DNA from: Ignavibacteria bacterium | Lineage (GTDB): Bacteria; Bacteroidota; Ignavibacteria; Tepidaquicellales; Tepidaquicellaceae | DNA: 64,000 bases | Assembly: GCA_016704345.1 (NCBI GenBank) | Contig: JADJAH010000001.1 | Location: 344,501-408,500, forward strand | Direction of reading: 5' to 3' | In this document: one piece after another, positions 8,984 to 17,725 of the stretch | How positions within the stretch are numbered: the stretch's first letter is position 1 | Layout of the letters: the number at the start of each line of letters is the position of its first letter | Translations under genes and position numbers: made by a program | Notes under the pieces: model-generated | Seen by the model: the letters and a program-made list of their open reading frames with translations, nothing else | What the model was told of the DNA's origin: nothing | Databases searched by the model: none

Positions 8984-10386
8984 TTATTTTATCAATGTCA
9001 TCTTAAGCACCTTCAAGTAACCGGCTGTTTCCATCTTGTAGAAATAAATGCCGCTTGAAAGTCCGAGTGCGCTCGCATTAAAAGAAACCGTATGGTATCC
9101 TGCAGGCATGAATCCGTTAACAAGCGATGAAACTTCTTTTCCGGTGAAGTCGAACACTTTGATGGAAACATTTCCTTCTACATTCATGTCATACCTAATC
9201 TTTGTCTCGGGATTGAATGGGTTAGGATAGTTCTGATATAAACTGAACTTGGAAGGCACGCCGAGTTCAACTTCATTGCTGAGGTTAAAGTATTCGAAGT
9301 TGCCATTGTAGTCAACCTGCTTCAGTCTGTAATCATATCTGCCCGAAGCAAGATTTCTGTCGGTGAATGAGTAACTAATCGGAGTTGAAACAGTTCCATT
9401 ACCTGAAACTCTGCCGGCATAGTTCCACTCGGATGAACCTGAGATTCTTCTTTGAATTTCAAAGTGTGAATTATTCAGCTCTGATGAAGTTGTCCATTTG
9501 AGATCAACATTATTTGCATTTACGATAGAAACAAATGAAGTAAGTTCAACAGGCAGCGCTCCCCAGTCAACTGTAATTCTCTTTTCACCGGGTCCCGGGC
9601 ATGCTAAGACAACTTTCGGACATTGATCCGATGAATGTCTGAACACAGTGCCTTTCGGCATTATAATATTATTGCTGATCGCAGTGATCTCTCCCGAAGC
9701 TGCATTAATTACCTGAACCGGAGTTGAATAGCCGGAAGGAGCTGTGGTATTGACAGTATCTTCACTCAATGAACCTTCCGTAATTGACAATGCAATGTTG
9801 TTAACTGCTATTCCGTTACCGTTGTCATCAGTAGTTCTGATAAGGAAATAATCCGGATCAGCATCCATAATGATTTCAAATGTCACATTAGGAGAACAGC
9901 TTGTAGCATTAGCTTCAACATAAGACTTAATTGCATTAGCTCTATTTCTAACAGTTGAACTTGTAATAGTGCTTAGATCAAGACCGTTTGTGTAATTCCA
10001 AATGACAAGCTGAATAGCTGCGGCTTCGTTATCAAGATTACCAAGCTGACCCGGACCGGTTGCTCCAGGATAGTAAGTGTGAAGAATGTAACAGATCTTT
10101 GAATTGAGTATGTAATTCGGATCGTCAACATAATCAAAATTCGGCATGCAGCCGTTTGCAAGTTTGATTACGTCAAGACTGTAGAAGCAAACATCGGGAC
10201 CTGAATTTGGATTGTAGATCTTTCCGAAGCATAAACCTATGAATCTGGTTTCATTAGTGTTGCTGTAGGGATTTTTGTACGTGGTATTCCTTCCGGGTTT
10301 AACTCCTTCCACAGATGCCGGTGTATATTGTGCATGGGCATTTACCGACAGAAAAGAAATAACAAATAGAACACAAACTTTTTCAA
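8984..10386 (-). CDS. T9SS-exported TED-like surface protein, paralog 2 (frameshift in signal peptide; Cys replaced by Ser)
   Basis: The body is open from 10312, but the first in-frame GTG there would lack a signal peptide. A ribosome site AAAGGAG precedes TTG at 10386, giving M-K-K-F-V-F-Y-L-L-F-L-F. One extra base in the A run at 10352-10355 (T on the coding strand) joins this to L-S-V-N-A-H-A-Q-Y, a good signal-peptidase site. The TED-like domain has F-Y-S-L-D (Ser at the Cys position) and A-I-Q-L-V-I-W. An Ig-like domain, the LPVELTSF module and QNYPNPFNPETKI sorting domain follow. The Cys-to-Ser change should prevent a thioester. The gene is co-oriented with paralog 1, 240 nt upstream of it. 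Confidence 0.78.
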
Positions 10387-10453
10387 GCTTACTCCTTTCA
10401 TTTTTGTTTAATCTACTAAGAAAACCGATTCGTTTCCGATATCAAGATCCGGT

Positions 10454-10478
10454 GGATATGACTTTGGGTATCATATCC
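10454..10478. promoter_or_regulatory. Palindrome around the CCCAAAGT element of paralog 2
   Basis: Arms GGATATGA (10454-10461) and TCATATCC (10471-10478) flank the minus-strand CCCAAAGT element (10461-10468), which lies 74 nt upstream of the TTG start. Wider inverted arms TATCAAG / CTTGATA and CCGATTCG / CGAATCG nest outside it. This is either an operator or a structured leader RNA. Confidence 0.45.
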
Positions 10479-10656
10479 CGAATCGATTCCTTGATACAGT
10501 AAATTAATTGTTCTTAAAAATATCATGCAAAATAACGAGAAAGAATTGAATGACCAAAGAAACTTTGCAATATTTGTGAAGTATTCATTACAATGTCTGG
10601 ATTAAAAATGCTATTTTTGGGCTTTAAATTTTAAATCCTTACTTTATTTGTGAACA

Positions 10657-12147
10657 ATGAAAGGCAATACTAAGAAACTTCTAACAGACACAGCATTTTT
10701 CAGGTTAATCAAAAGTTTCACTTTAAAGGAAATTGGTGAATTTGAGAAATTTGTTTCATCTCCATTTTATAACACTCAATCAACATTAGTCAGGTTATTT
10801 AGAGAGATTAAGAAACATTATCCACAATTTGACAACCTGAATCTGACCCGGGAATATTTATTTGATAAAGTGAATAAAGGAAAAACTTATAATGATGTAA
10901 TTTTTAGGAAATACATGTCTAATTTATTGAAATTAGCTGAAGAGTTTTTGTACACTGTTGACAACAAATGTCATAAAGACCGAATGGTCACATGTTTGTT
11001 AGATCAGTTTGAAAGAAGAAATCAGATCGGCTCTTTCCGTAAACTGATCGAGCAATATGAGAATAATGCGGAGGTGTCAGAAAGGATCACAAATGAATCA
11101 TTCTACTATAAGCACTTCAGAGAAGAACTCAAGTCAAGTTTCGATATAAGGACAAATAAGTTACATCTCCTGAAACCAAGCCTCATCAAATCTCATACAT
11201 ATTTGTTAATGTATTTACTTCTTACAAGCTGTGTTTACAGCAATATGATGCTTGTCAACAAGAGCTCATTCAAGGATTCAGAGGATGTAAACCTCTTCAA
11301 AGAATTCTTTGGGATATTTGACATAATTCAATACCTTGAAAGTTCGGAGTATTTGACTAAGAGCGAAAAGCTGTTTGTAAAGTTATGCAAATTCGACGTA
11401 ACTCTTATGAAGGATCCTTCTGATGTTGATCTGCTCAAGTCAATGAAAGCAACTCTTATAGAATTGTCAGTTAATCTGAATGACAATCTTCTATATATAT
11501 TCTTCTCACATCTCAATATTTATTATCTGCTTAATGTCTCATCTGGTAAACAGGTATACATCAGAGAATTATTTGAGAATTACAAATTCATGATTGAGAA
11601 GAATCTTTATGTTTCAGGAGAACGAGAATTTATCAACTTCTCCGAATACAGGACCACCCTCATATATGCGCTCAGACTTAAAGAATTTGAATGGGCTGAA
11701 AAATTTATTTCAAAGTTTAAAGATCATCACAGTCCTGAAATGCGGGATAACATTCACAAATATAGCATGGCTGTATTGATGTTTGAAAAGGGTAAACTGA
11801 ATGAATCACTCAAGTACTTGTCAACTTTGGAAGTAAATGATATAATAATGAAGCTCGATTCTGATGCTCTGCAACTCATGATATTTTATGAAAAGGACTT
11901 CATCGATTCTGCCCTATCAATAGCAGATTCATTCAAATATTACATAAAGAGTAATAATGTCTTATCGGATCGGGTGATAAAGAACCAGTCAGATTTCATC
12001 CGCTATGTGAAGTTGCTGTTGAAGCATAAGCATTCAGGCATTGATGATTTTGCATATGGTAAGATCAAAGAAGAAATATTGAACAACAACGCTTTAAGAA
12101 GAAGGAACTGGCTCATTAATAAGCTTGAAGAAATTAGCAGAATTTGA
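10657..12147 (+). CDS. Uncharacterised alpha-helical protein between the TED-like pairs
   Basis: 496 aa, no signal peptide and no long hydrophobic segment, so cytoplasmic. It is rich in Leu, Lys, Asn and Glu and looks wholly alpha-helical, possibly a solenoid. The N-terminal S-F-T-L-K-E-I-G-E-F-E-K-F and F-Y-N-T-Q segment resembles a family of roughly 500-aa hypothetical proteins I associate with Bacteroidota and Ignavibacteria. I cannot name a domain or function. Its place between the divergent pairs of secreted proteins is the only context; no operon link to paralog 3 is likely, as the gap is 319 nt. Confidence 0.8.
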   Translation: MKGNTKKLLTDTAFFRLIKSFTLKEIGEFEKFVSSPFYNTQSTLVRLFREIKKHYPQFDNLNLTREYLFDKVNKGKTYNDVIFRKYMSNLLKLAEEFLYTVDNKCHKDRMVTCLLDQFERRNQIGSFRKLIEQYENNAEVSERITNESFYYKHFREELKSSFDIRTNKLHLLKPSLIKSHTYLLMYLLLTSCVYSNMMLVNKSSFKDSEDVNLFKEFFGIFDIIQYLESSEYLTKSEKLFVKLCKFDVTLMKDPSDVDLLKSMKATLIELSVNLNDNLLYIFFSHLNIYYLLNVSSGKQVYIRELFENYKFMIEKNLYVSGEREFINFSEYRTTLIYALRLKEFEWAEKFISKFKDHHSPEMRDNIHKYSMAVLMFEKGKLNESLKYLSTLEVNDIIMKLDSDALQLMIFYEKDFIDSALSIADSFKYYIKSNNVLSDRVIKNQSDFIRYVKLLLKHKHSGIDDFAYGKIKEEILNNNALRRRNWLINKLEEISRI

Positions 12148-12466
12148 AGATATAGAAAGTTTGTCGAATTTATTTGAAAAGATAACTTAAGTATTAAAAG
12201 AATCTACATGTAAGTTTTGAGCTAGTGAAAAGACCCTGAGCAATTCACAATTTGAAAAATTATTTAGCAGATTTAGTTAATTAGATATTGAAAATATTAT
12301 CTTCGTAACTTTTTCACTTCACAAATTAATTAATTTTAAATTGCTCATATAGAATACTTTGTATAAATTTGTATGGTTTATTTTAGAGTTATCAGATTCC
12401 CAAAGTCTGTTAAGTATTAGTCTAAGATAACCCGTTATAAAAAACTTAAATGAAAGGAGAGACAAA
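12148..12466 (+). other. Gene-free AT-rich leader of paralog 3
   Basis: No open frame with coding character is seen. The stretch holds the CCCAAAGT element at 12399-12406 and the ribosome site near 12453-12458. No clear terminator for the gene ending at 12147 is visible. Confidence 0.5.
12399..12406 (+). promoter_or_regulatory. CCCAAAGT element upstream of paralog 3
   Basis: CAGATTCCCAAAGT, identical over 14 bases to the element of paralog 1, lies 60 nt upstream of the ATG. Confidence 0.5.
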
Positions 12467-13867
12467 ATGAGAACGCTTCTAGCGCTTCTTTTGCTTGTGC
12501 TGTTCACATACAGCACTGCAAATTCACAGTACGCAGTAAGTCTTGCCCGCTATGACGGAACCGGAGACGGACAGGAACTGACTTTCACAAACCCCTGCAA
12601 CAATCAATCCCTTACAGCATTTGTTGGTACATTGAGAGCCACTGTCAATGGTTCATCGACAAGGTTTTATTGCGCCGATATTTGCCGGTCTATATCCCCG
12701 GGAGATACGATCAGGGACTCTGCTCTTACAGGTTCGAAGACTATTTATGTCTTGAACAATTATTTCCCATATAAGACAAGTTATTCAGGGAAATTAAGCG
12801 ACAATGATCTGGAAGCAGCGGCAATTCAACTTGCAATCTGGAATTTCAGACACAACCTAAACATCAGTTCGGTTTCAGGCAGCAATGGAAGCACAATCAG
12901 GAACAGGGCAAACGCGATAATTGCTGATGCTAACGCAAATGCCGGATTCATAACAGCAGTGCAGACAATTCAAATACTGCCTGATGTTGACCCGGACGCA
13001 TTTATCATCAAGACTCTTGATCAGGATGGTGATCCTATCGGTGTAAATAATATTAGTTTGTCATTTACGGGAGGAACCGTAACTCCGACTTCTGTAAACA
13101 CAAACCCGGTGACCGGATTGTCTGATCCTGTTATTGTCACCGGTGCGCCATCGGGAACAATAACCGCGACTGCAGTTGCTACTATGCCTCAAGGCATGAT
13201 ATATGCAAGCAGCGGACACAACAGGCAGGCGCTTGTCTTAGCAAAACCTGTACTTACCAATGTAATGGCAACAGCAGACTGGGGTGCTCTTCCGGTTGAA
13301 CTTAGCTCGTTTGTTGCAGATGTTTACGGAAGAAATGTTAATCTCAACTGGCCAACTTCTATTGAAACAAACAATTCCGGTTTCACGGTTGAAAGAAAAT
13401 TGACAAGCGGAAACAGTTGGATAGCAGTAGGAGAAGTTACTGGTAATGGTACAACCACTACTTCACAATCATATACATACACGGACAGAAATCTTCTTTC
13501 CGGAATATATTCTTACAGACTGAAGCAATCAGATTACAACGGCAATTATGAATACTTCAATCTTAGCAGTGAAGTAGAAGTAGGCACTCCGGAAAAATTC
13601 TCGCTGGCTCAGAATTATCCGAACCCATTCAACCCTAGCACAAAGATCAGCTATGATATTCCGTCTTCAGGACTTGTAAACCTGAGCGTTTTTGATATGA
13701 GCGGAAAGCTTGTAGCAAATCTAGTTAACAGTGTCCAACAGACCGGATACTATACTGTAACTCTGGATGGATCATCATTAGCAACCGGTGCGTACTATTA
13801 CAAGCTGTCATTCAATGGCAGTGGTAACGAATTCGTAGCAACAAAGAAAATGTTGCTGGTAAAGTAA
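12467..13867 (+). CDS. T9SS-exported TED-like surface protein, paralog 3 (Cys and Gln both present)
   Basis: 466 aa. Signal peptide MRTLLALLLLVLFTYSTANS-Q. The N-terminal domain carries R-F-Y-C-A-D (Cys69) and, 52 residues later, A-I-Q-L-A-I-W (Gln121). These match the [YFL]-C-hydrophobic-D and hydrophobic-Q-x-x-hydrophobic-W motifs that form the internal Cys-Gln thioester in Gram-positive TED adhesins. An Ig-like domain (about 150-270), LPVELSSF/NNSGFTVERK module and sorting domain QNYPNPFNPSTKI complete it. The expected role is covalent attachment to an amine-bearing surface after T9SS export; this is inference from motif and architecture. AAAGGAG precedes the ATG by 8 nt. Confidence 0.85.
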   Translation: MRTLLALLLLVLFTYSTANSQYAVSLARYDGTGDGQELTFTNPCNNQSLTAFVGTLRATVNGSSTRFYCADICRSISPGDTIRDSALTGSKTIYVLNNYFPYKTSYSGKLSDNDLEAAAIQLAIWNFRHNLNISSVSGSNGSTIRNRANAIIADANANAGFITAVQTIQILPDVDPDAFIIKTLDQDGDPIGVNNISLSFTGGTVTPTSVNTNPVTGLSDPVIVTGAPSGTITATAVATMPQGMIYASSGHNRQALVLAKPVLTNVMATADWGALPVELSSFVADVYGRNVNLNWPTSIETNNSGFTVERKLTSGNSWIAVGEVTGNGTTTTSQSYTYTDRNLLSGIYSYRLKQSDYNGNYEYFNLSSEVEVGTPEKFSLAQNYPNPFNPSTKISYDIPSSGLVNLSVFDMSGKLVANLVNSVQQTGYYTVTLDGSSLATGAYYYKLSFNGSGNEFVATKKMLLVK

Positions 13868-13895
13868 GATTCTACCTGCAATAAGTTAGATAAAG

Positions 13896-13925
13896 AAACG
13901 GGAGTTCACACTCCCGTTTTTTTTT
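13896..13925 (+). terminator. Terminator of TED-like paralog 3
   Basis: 9-bp perfect stem AAACGGGAG / CTCCCGTTT with a 6-nt loop and a T run, 28 nt after the stop codon. Paralog 4 is therefore probably transcribed separately. Confidence 0.92.
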
Positions 13926-14089
13926 ATGCTGAATTATCAATTCATTTATGACTCATTTATTCATCATTAAATTTTCTGCCAAATCATTTTGGGAATTGAC
14001 AATTAATTCTTTTGGAATTATGTTGCCAAGTTGATTTATTCTCGGCCCCAAACGACAGGGCACACAATTCATTAGCAAATTATTATCAC

Positions 14090-14097
14090 CCCAAAGT
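14090..14097 (+). promoter_or_regulatory. CCCAAAGT element upstream of paralog 4
   Basis: ATCACCCCAAAGTAGT lies 54 nt upstream of the start. It shares the 8-base core and position with the elements of the other three paralogs. Confidence 0.45.
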
Positions 14098-14151
14098 AGT
14101 AGTTTGTAGATATTTTTTATTAACAAATTATCCTCAAAGGAGGCACAAAAA

Positions 14152-15599
14152 ATGAGAAGATTATTCTCAATTCTTGCTTTATTGATCCTTGTTTTATCCA
14201 CAGATTCATTCGCACAGTTCGGCAACAGCCGTGCAATTGTCAGGCCTGGAACGATTAACTTAGCAAACGGCTGGCTGGGTCAGCGAGCTGATTTTATTGA
14301 GGGAAACTGCGGAGCTACTGCAAACAACGCTTATGTCGGCGTTATTCCATGTACCCTTGATGGAGTTCCGAACACACCTTTTTATTGTCTTGATCTGTGT
14401 ACCGGCATTGCTCCTGGAGATACTACTAAGGATTCATCAGGAACAATCCCTCAAGCAATATACATTACGAACACTTACTACCCTTCTGTTAGAAACTATG
14501 CAGGACGATTGGCGGACAGTACACTTGAAGCTTGCGCCGTTCAGTTCGCAATCTGGCATTTCAGAAATAATTTGGACGTTTCTACAATCACACAGGTAAC
14601 CAACAGCACAGCAACAGCCACAACTGTTAGAAACAGAGCAAATGCAATAATCGCTGATGTTATAGCTAATGGCGGTTCTGTATCATACAGCCTGGGAGAG
14701 GTCAAGATCATTGACACGGGAACGGACGACTTCTATATTCAAACCCTTGATACAGCAGGACTTCCGATTGCATTAGACAGTATCAACCTGAGTATTACCG
14801 GTGCAGGCACTCTCAGTAACACATTAGTGAGCACTGATAATACCGGACTTTCACCTTTGGTTACGTGGAGTGGAGCGGGTGCTAGTGACATTCTTACCGC
14901 TACTGCAAAATTCCGTGCAAGAGGAGGAATTACCTATGCAAGCTTGAGGCCGCTCACAAGCCCAAAACAGCTTCTTGTTCTGGGTAGATCTACAGTTGTT
15001 CTAAGGTCAGATACAATTACATACGGAGCTCTTCCCGTTGAACTCACAAACTTTGCGGCAAACGTGTTTACAACAGGAATGTTGAACTGACCTGGCAAAC
15101 CAGTGAAGAGATTAACAATGCCGGCTTTGATGTAGAACGATCGGCTTCAAGCTCGCAAACCTGGGAAAAAGTCGGTTATCTGCAGGGACACGGCACTACG
15201 AACAACTCCTATATCTACAGCTTCACCGACAGGAACCTTGCATCGGGTACGTATAATTACAGACTGAAGCAGATTGATTACAACGGCGAATTCGAATATC
15301 ATAACCTGACAAGTGAAGTGTTGATCGGAACTCCGGTATCATTCGCACTCAGCCAGAACTTCCCGAATCCGTTTAACCCTGAGACAAAGATCAATTTCCA
15401 AATTCCAACAGACGGCTTTGTATCACTGAAGGTGTTTGATAATTCAGGTAAGGAAGTTGCAACACTGGTGAATCAGTCAATGACAGCAGGCTTCCACACA
15501 ACCAACTTCAACGCTTCCACATTGTCAAGCGGCGTTTACTTCTACAGACTCGAAACACAGGGCTTTGTAAAAGTAATGAAGATGGCTCTTGTGAAGTAA
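14152..15599 (+). CDS. T9SS-exported TED-like surface protein, paralog 4 (Cys and Gln present; frameshifted)
   Basis: Signal peptide MRRLFSILALLILVLSTDSFA-Q. The thioester-domain motifs are P-F-Y-C-L-D (Cys79) and A-V-Q-F-A-I-W (Gln131), the same 52-residue spacing as paralog 3. The frame is lost at the T run 15067-15069. One added T (or two removed) continues into Y-N-R-N-V-E-L-T-W-Q-T-S-E-E-I-N-N-A-G-F, exactly the module present in the paralogs, then a sorting domain with QNFPNPFNPETKI ending at 15599. As written, the first product stops at 15090 and would lack its T9SS signal. This is most likely a sequencing indel. AAAGGAGG precedes the ATG. Confidence 0.82.
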
Positions 15600-15626
15600 C
15601 ATGGATTTCTAATTCGAGCTTTTGAT

Positions 15627-15665
15627 AAAAAAAGCGGGTCCTTGAAAGGAGACCCGCTTTTTTTA
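15627..15665 (+). terminator. Terminator of TED-like paralog 4
   Basis: 10-bp perfect stem AAAGCGGGTC / GACCCGCTTT (15631-15640, 15651-15660) with flanking A and T runs, 31 nt after the stop. Confidence 0.92.
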
Positions 15666-15756
15666 AAAATTAAAATTAAATTAAAAATTAGGAATAGTTA
15701 AAGAGATTAAGTTTCAAGTTGCTGATTCCAACTGGGTTCTTTGCTCTCTGCAATAT

Positions 15757-15943
15757 CCAATTTCCACTTCCATTCAATTTTCCACTTTCCATTTTCCATT
15801 TCCATTTTCCATTTTCAATTTTCCACATTTTCAATTTTCCATTTTCAATTTTCCATTTTCAATTTTCAATTTTCCATTTTCCATTTTCCACTCTCCATTT
15901 TCAATTTTCCATTTTCCATTTTCAATTCTCAATTTTCAATTCT
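15757..15943. repeat. Low-complexity array of TTTTCCATTTTCAA-type units
   Basis: About 190 bp built only from alternating TTCCATTT and TTCAATTT words. Frames across it translate to Phe/Ser/Ile/His strings because of the periodicity, not because they are genes. Its right end overlaps the last codons of gpsA (stop at 15922). Confidence 0.9.
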
Positions 15944-16920
15944 CTCGTCATCAACGCTCTTGTTGCTTTCTGAGGATCTTTTCCGGCAAAGAGTATCTTG
16001 TAGACCTGGCTTGTAATAGGAAGTTCTATGTTGAGCTTCTTGGATAACTCAAATGCCGACTCTGTAGTTGTAACTCCTTCTGCAACCATTTTCATTTCTT
16101 TCAAAATTTCATCCAGCTTACGCCCTTTGCCAATTTGCTCACCTACACTTCTGTTCCTGGAATGCTTGGAAGAACATGTTACAATCAAATCCCCAATGCC
16201 GGACAAGCCGAAGAATGTCTCCCGTCTTGCATTCATCTTCAGGCCAAGCATCATGATCTCATTGATTCCTCTGGTCATTATAGCTGCCTTCGTATTGTCT
16301 CCATAACCGGCACCGTCTGAAATCCCTGCTGCAATGGCAATCACGTTTTTCAATGCTCCTCCAACTTCAGCCCCTGTAAGATCATCATTTGCATAGACTC
16401 TGAAATAGTCATTCGAGAATGCCTTCTGTACAACGGCAGCCTTCTTTATGTCAGTACCGGCGCACACAACTGCAGTCGGCACTCTTCTTGAAACTTCCTC
16501 GGCATGAGAAGGTCCTGAAAGACAAAGTATGTTGCCGCTCTTTGTTTTTTTCAATACATCAAGTAACACATCAGATACAAGCATTAGTGAGCCCTTCTCA
16601 ATCCCTTTTGAAACGCTCACTATGAGAGAATTTCCAAAGTCATGGTTCATAAGCGGCTCAAAACTGTTCCTGATAAACTGCGTGGGCGTTGCAACTATAA
16701 TTAAATTTTTTCGGGAGACCGCAGATTCAAGGTCGTTTGATATTCTGATCTTCTTAGGGATCTTGATTCCGGGCAGGTAGTAGAAATTTTCACGATATTC
16801 GGAGATGGTCTTCGCATATTCACTGTTGAACTCCCATAGATCTACATCGTGTCCGTTTTCATGAAGCACAATGGAAAGGGTTGTTCCCCATCCCCCGGCG
16901 CCAAGTACGGCAACATTCAT
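15922..16920 (-). CDS. gpsA: NAD(P)-dependent glycerol-3-phosphate dehydrogenase
   Basis: 332 aa, usual length. It reduces dihydroxyacetone phosphate to sn-glycerol 3-phosphate for phospholipid synthesis, in the cytoplasm. Motifs: N-terminal Rossmann VLGAGGWGTTL, SKGIE, LSGPSHAEEV, and the substrate/catalytic segment GGALKNVIAIAAG with GYGDNTKAAIMTRG. It is directly downstream of plsY, which uses its product. The last codons (L-K-I-E-N) are encoded by the low-complexity array that follows. Confidence 0.95.
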   Translation of the reverse strand: MNVAVLGAGGWGTTLSIVLHENGHDVDLWEFNSEYAKTISEYRENFYYLPGIKIPKKIRISNDLESAVSRKNLIIVATPTQFIRNSFEPLMNHDFGNSLIVSVSKGIEKGSLMLVSDVLLDVLKKTKSGNILCLSGPSHAEEVSRRVPTAVVCAGTDIKKAAVVQKAFSNDYFRVYANDDLTGAEVGGALKNVIAIAAGISDGAGYGDNTKAAIMTRGINEIMMLGLKMNARRETFFGLSGIGDLIVTCSSKHSRNRSVGEQIGKGRKLDEILKEMKMVAEGVTTTESAFELSKKLNIELPITSQVYKILFAGKDPQKATRALMTRELKIEN

Positions 16921-16974
16921 TTATGCAAATGTTAAGATTGTGGATTGAATAACGGTGATCAGACTGACAAAAGG

Positions 16975-17679
16975 TCAGTTCTTGCCAAGCGGTGCTTTTA
17001 TCTTAAAAATGCGGATGAGCCAGAGTTTTTCGAATCTGTTCTCATTGCCATATAAAAGCCGTTTGATATTCTCCCTGTGGTTATAAATCAACAAGACTGA
17101 TACTGCAATACTGAAGAAAATTAGAGTGTTGTAACCGCTTATGTTGACCTTAAAGAAGTTCTCTCTGATGAACATCATCAGAGGAAAGACGAATGAAGCA
17201 ACTATAGAGCCGAGTGAGACATAGCCCGACAAGAGAACAGTCAGTACAAAAAATCCTACACTTATGCCTACATCAACCGGAGACAGTGATATCAAAACTC
17301 CGAGTGCTGTGTTAATTCCCTTTCCGCCTTTAAGTCCTGCGAATACTGAGTAGGTATGTCCAATTATTGCGCTTACTCCGGCAATGATCTTGGCTACTGT
17401 AATGTCTTCGAACGGTGTATAATTTGTGAACGGAAGATGTGAATAGAAATATTCTGTAACCACGAGAACCACAATCAATCCCTTTGCGATGTCCATTATC
17501 TGGACAAGAATACCTAAAGGTACACCCAAAACTCTGAAGGCGTTTGTAGATCCCAGATTTCCGCTTCCGTAATTGCGGAGATCGATCTTCTTGAAGATCT
17601 TGCCAACGATCAGCGCGGAAGGAATTGAACCGACAATGTAACTCGCAATAATGATGCCGATCAAATTAAGCATTGGCAA
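16975..17679 (-). CDS. plsY: Acyl-phosphate:glycerol-3-phosphate acyltransferase
   Basis: 234 aa, integral inner-membrane enzyme that makes lysophosphatidic acid from acyl-phosphate. Family motifs: GSIPSALIVGK, Y-G-S-G-N-L-G-S-T-N near residue 40, and the glycine-rich KGGKGINTALG. Hydrophobic spans alternate with short loops as expected. A second Met two codons in is an equally possible start. It is followed by gpsA at 54 nt, making a lipid-precursor pair. Confidence 0.93.
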   Translation of the reverse strand: MPMLNLIGIIIASYIVGSIPSALIVGKIFKKIDLRNYGSGNLGSTNAFRVLGVPLGILVQIMDIAKGLIVVLVVTEYFYSHLPFTNYTPFEDITVAKIIAGVSAIIGHTYSVFAGLKGGKGINTALGVLISLSPVDVGISVGFFVLTVLLSGYVSLGSIVASFVFPLMMFIRENFFKVNISGYNTLIFFSIAVSVLLIYNHRENIKRLLYGNENRFEKLWLIRIFKIKAPLGKN

Positions 17680-17725
17680 ACTTAAGCTTTAGAAAATTTA
17701 AAAGAAAGATAAGAGCATACCGAAT

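Noticed and set aside
13953..14225. Minus-strand 90-aa frame upstream of paralog 4
   Set aside because: It overlaps the signal-peptide region of paralog 4, has no ribosome site and no recognisable features.
15719..16016. Phe/Ser/Ile/His-rich frames
   Set aside because: Artefact of the TTCCATTTTCAA low-complexity array.
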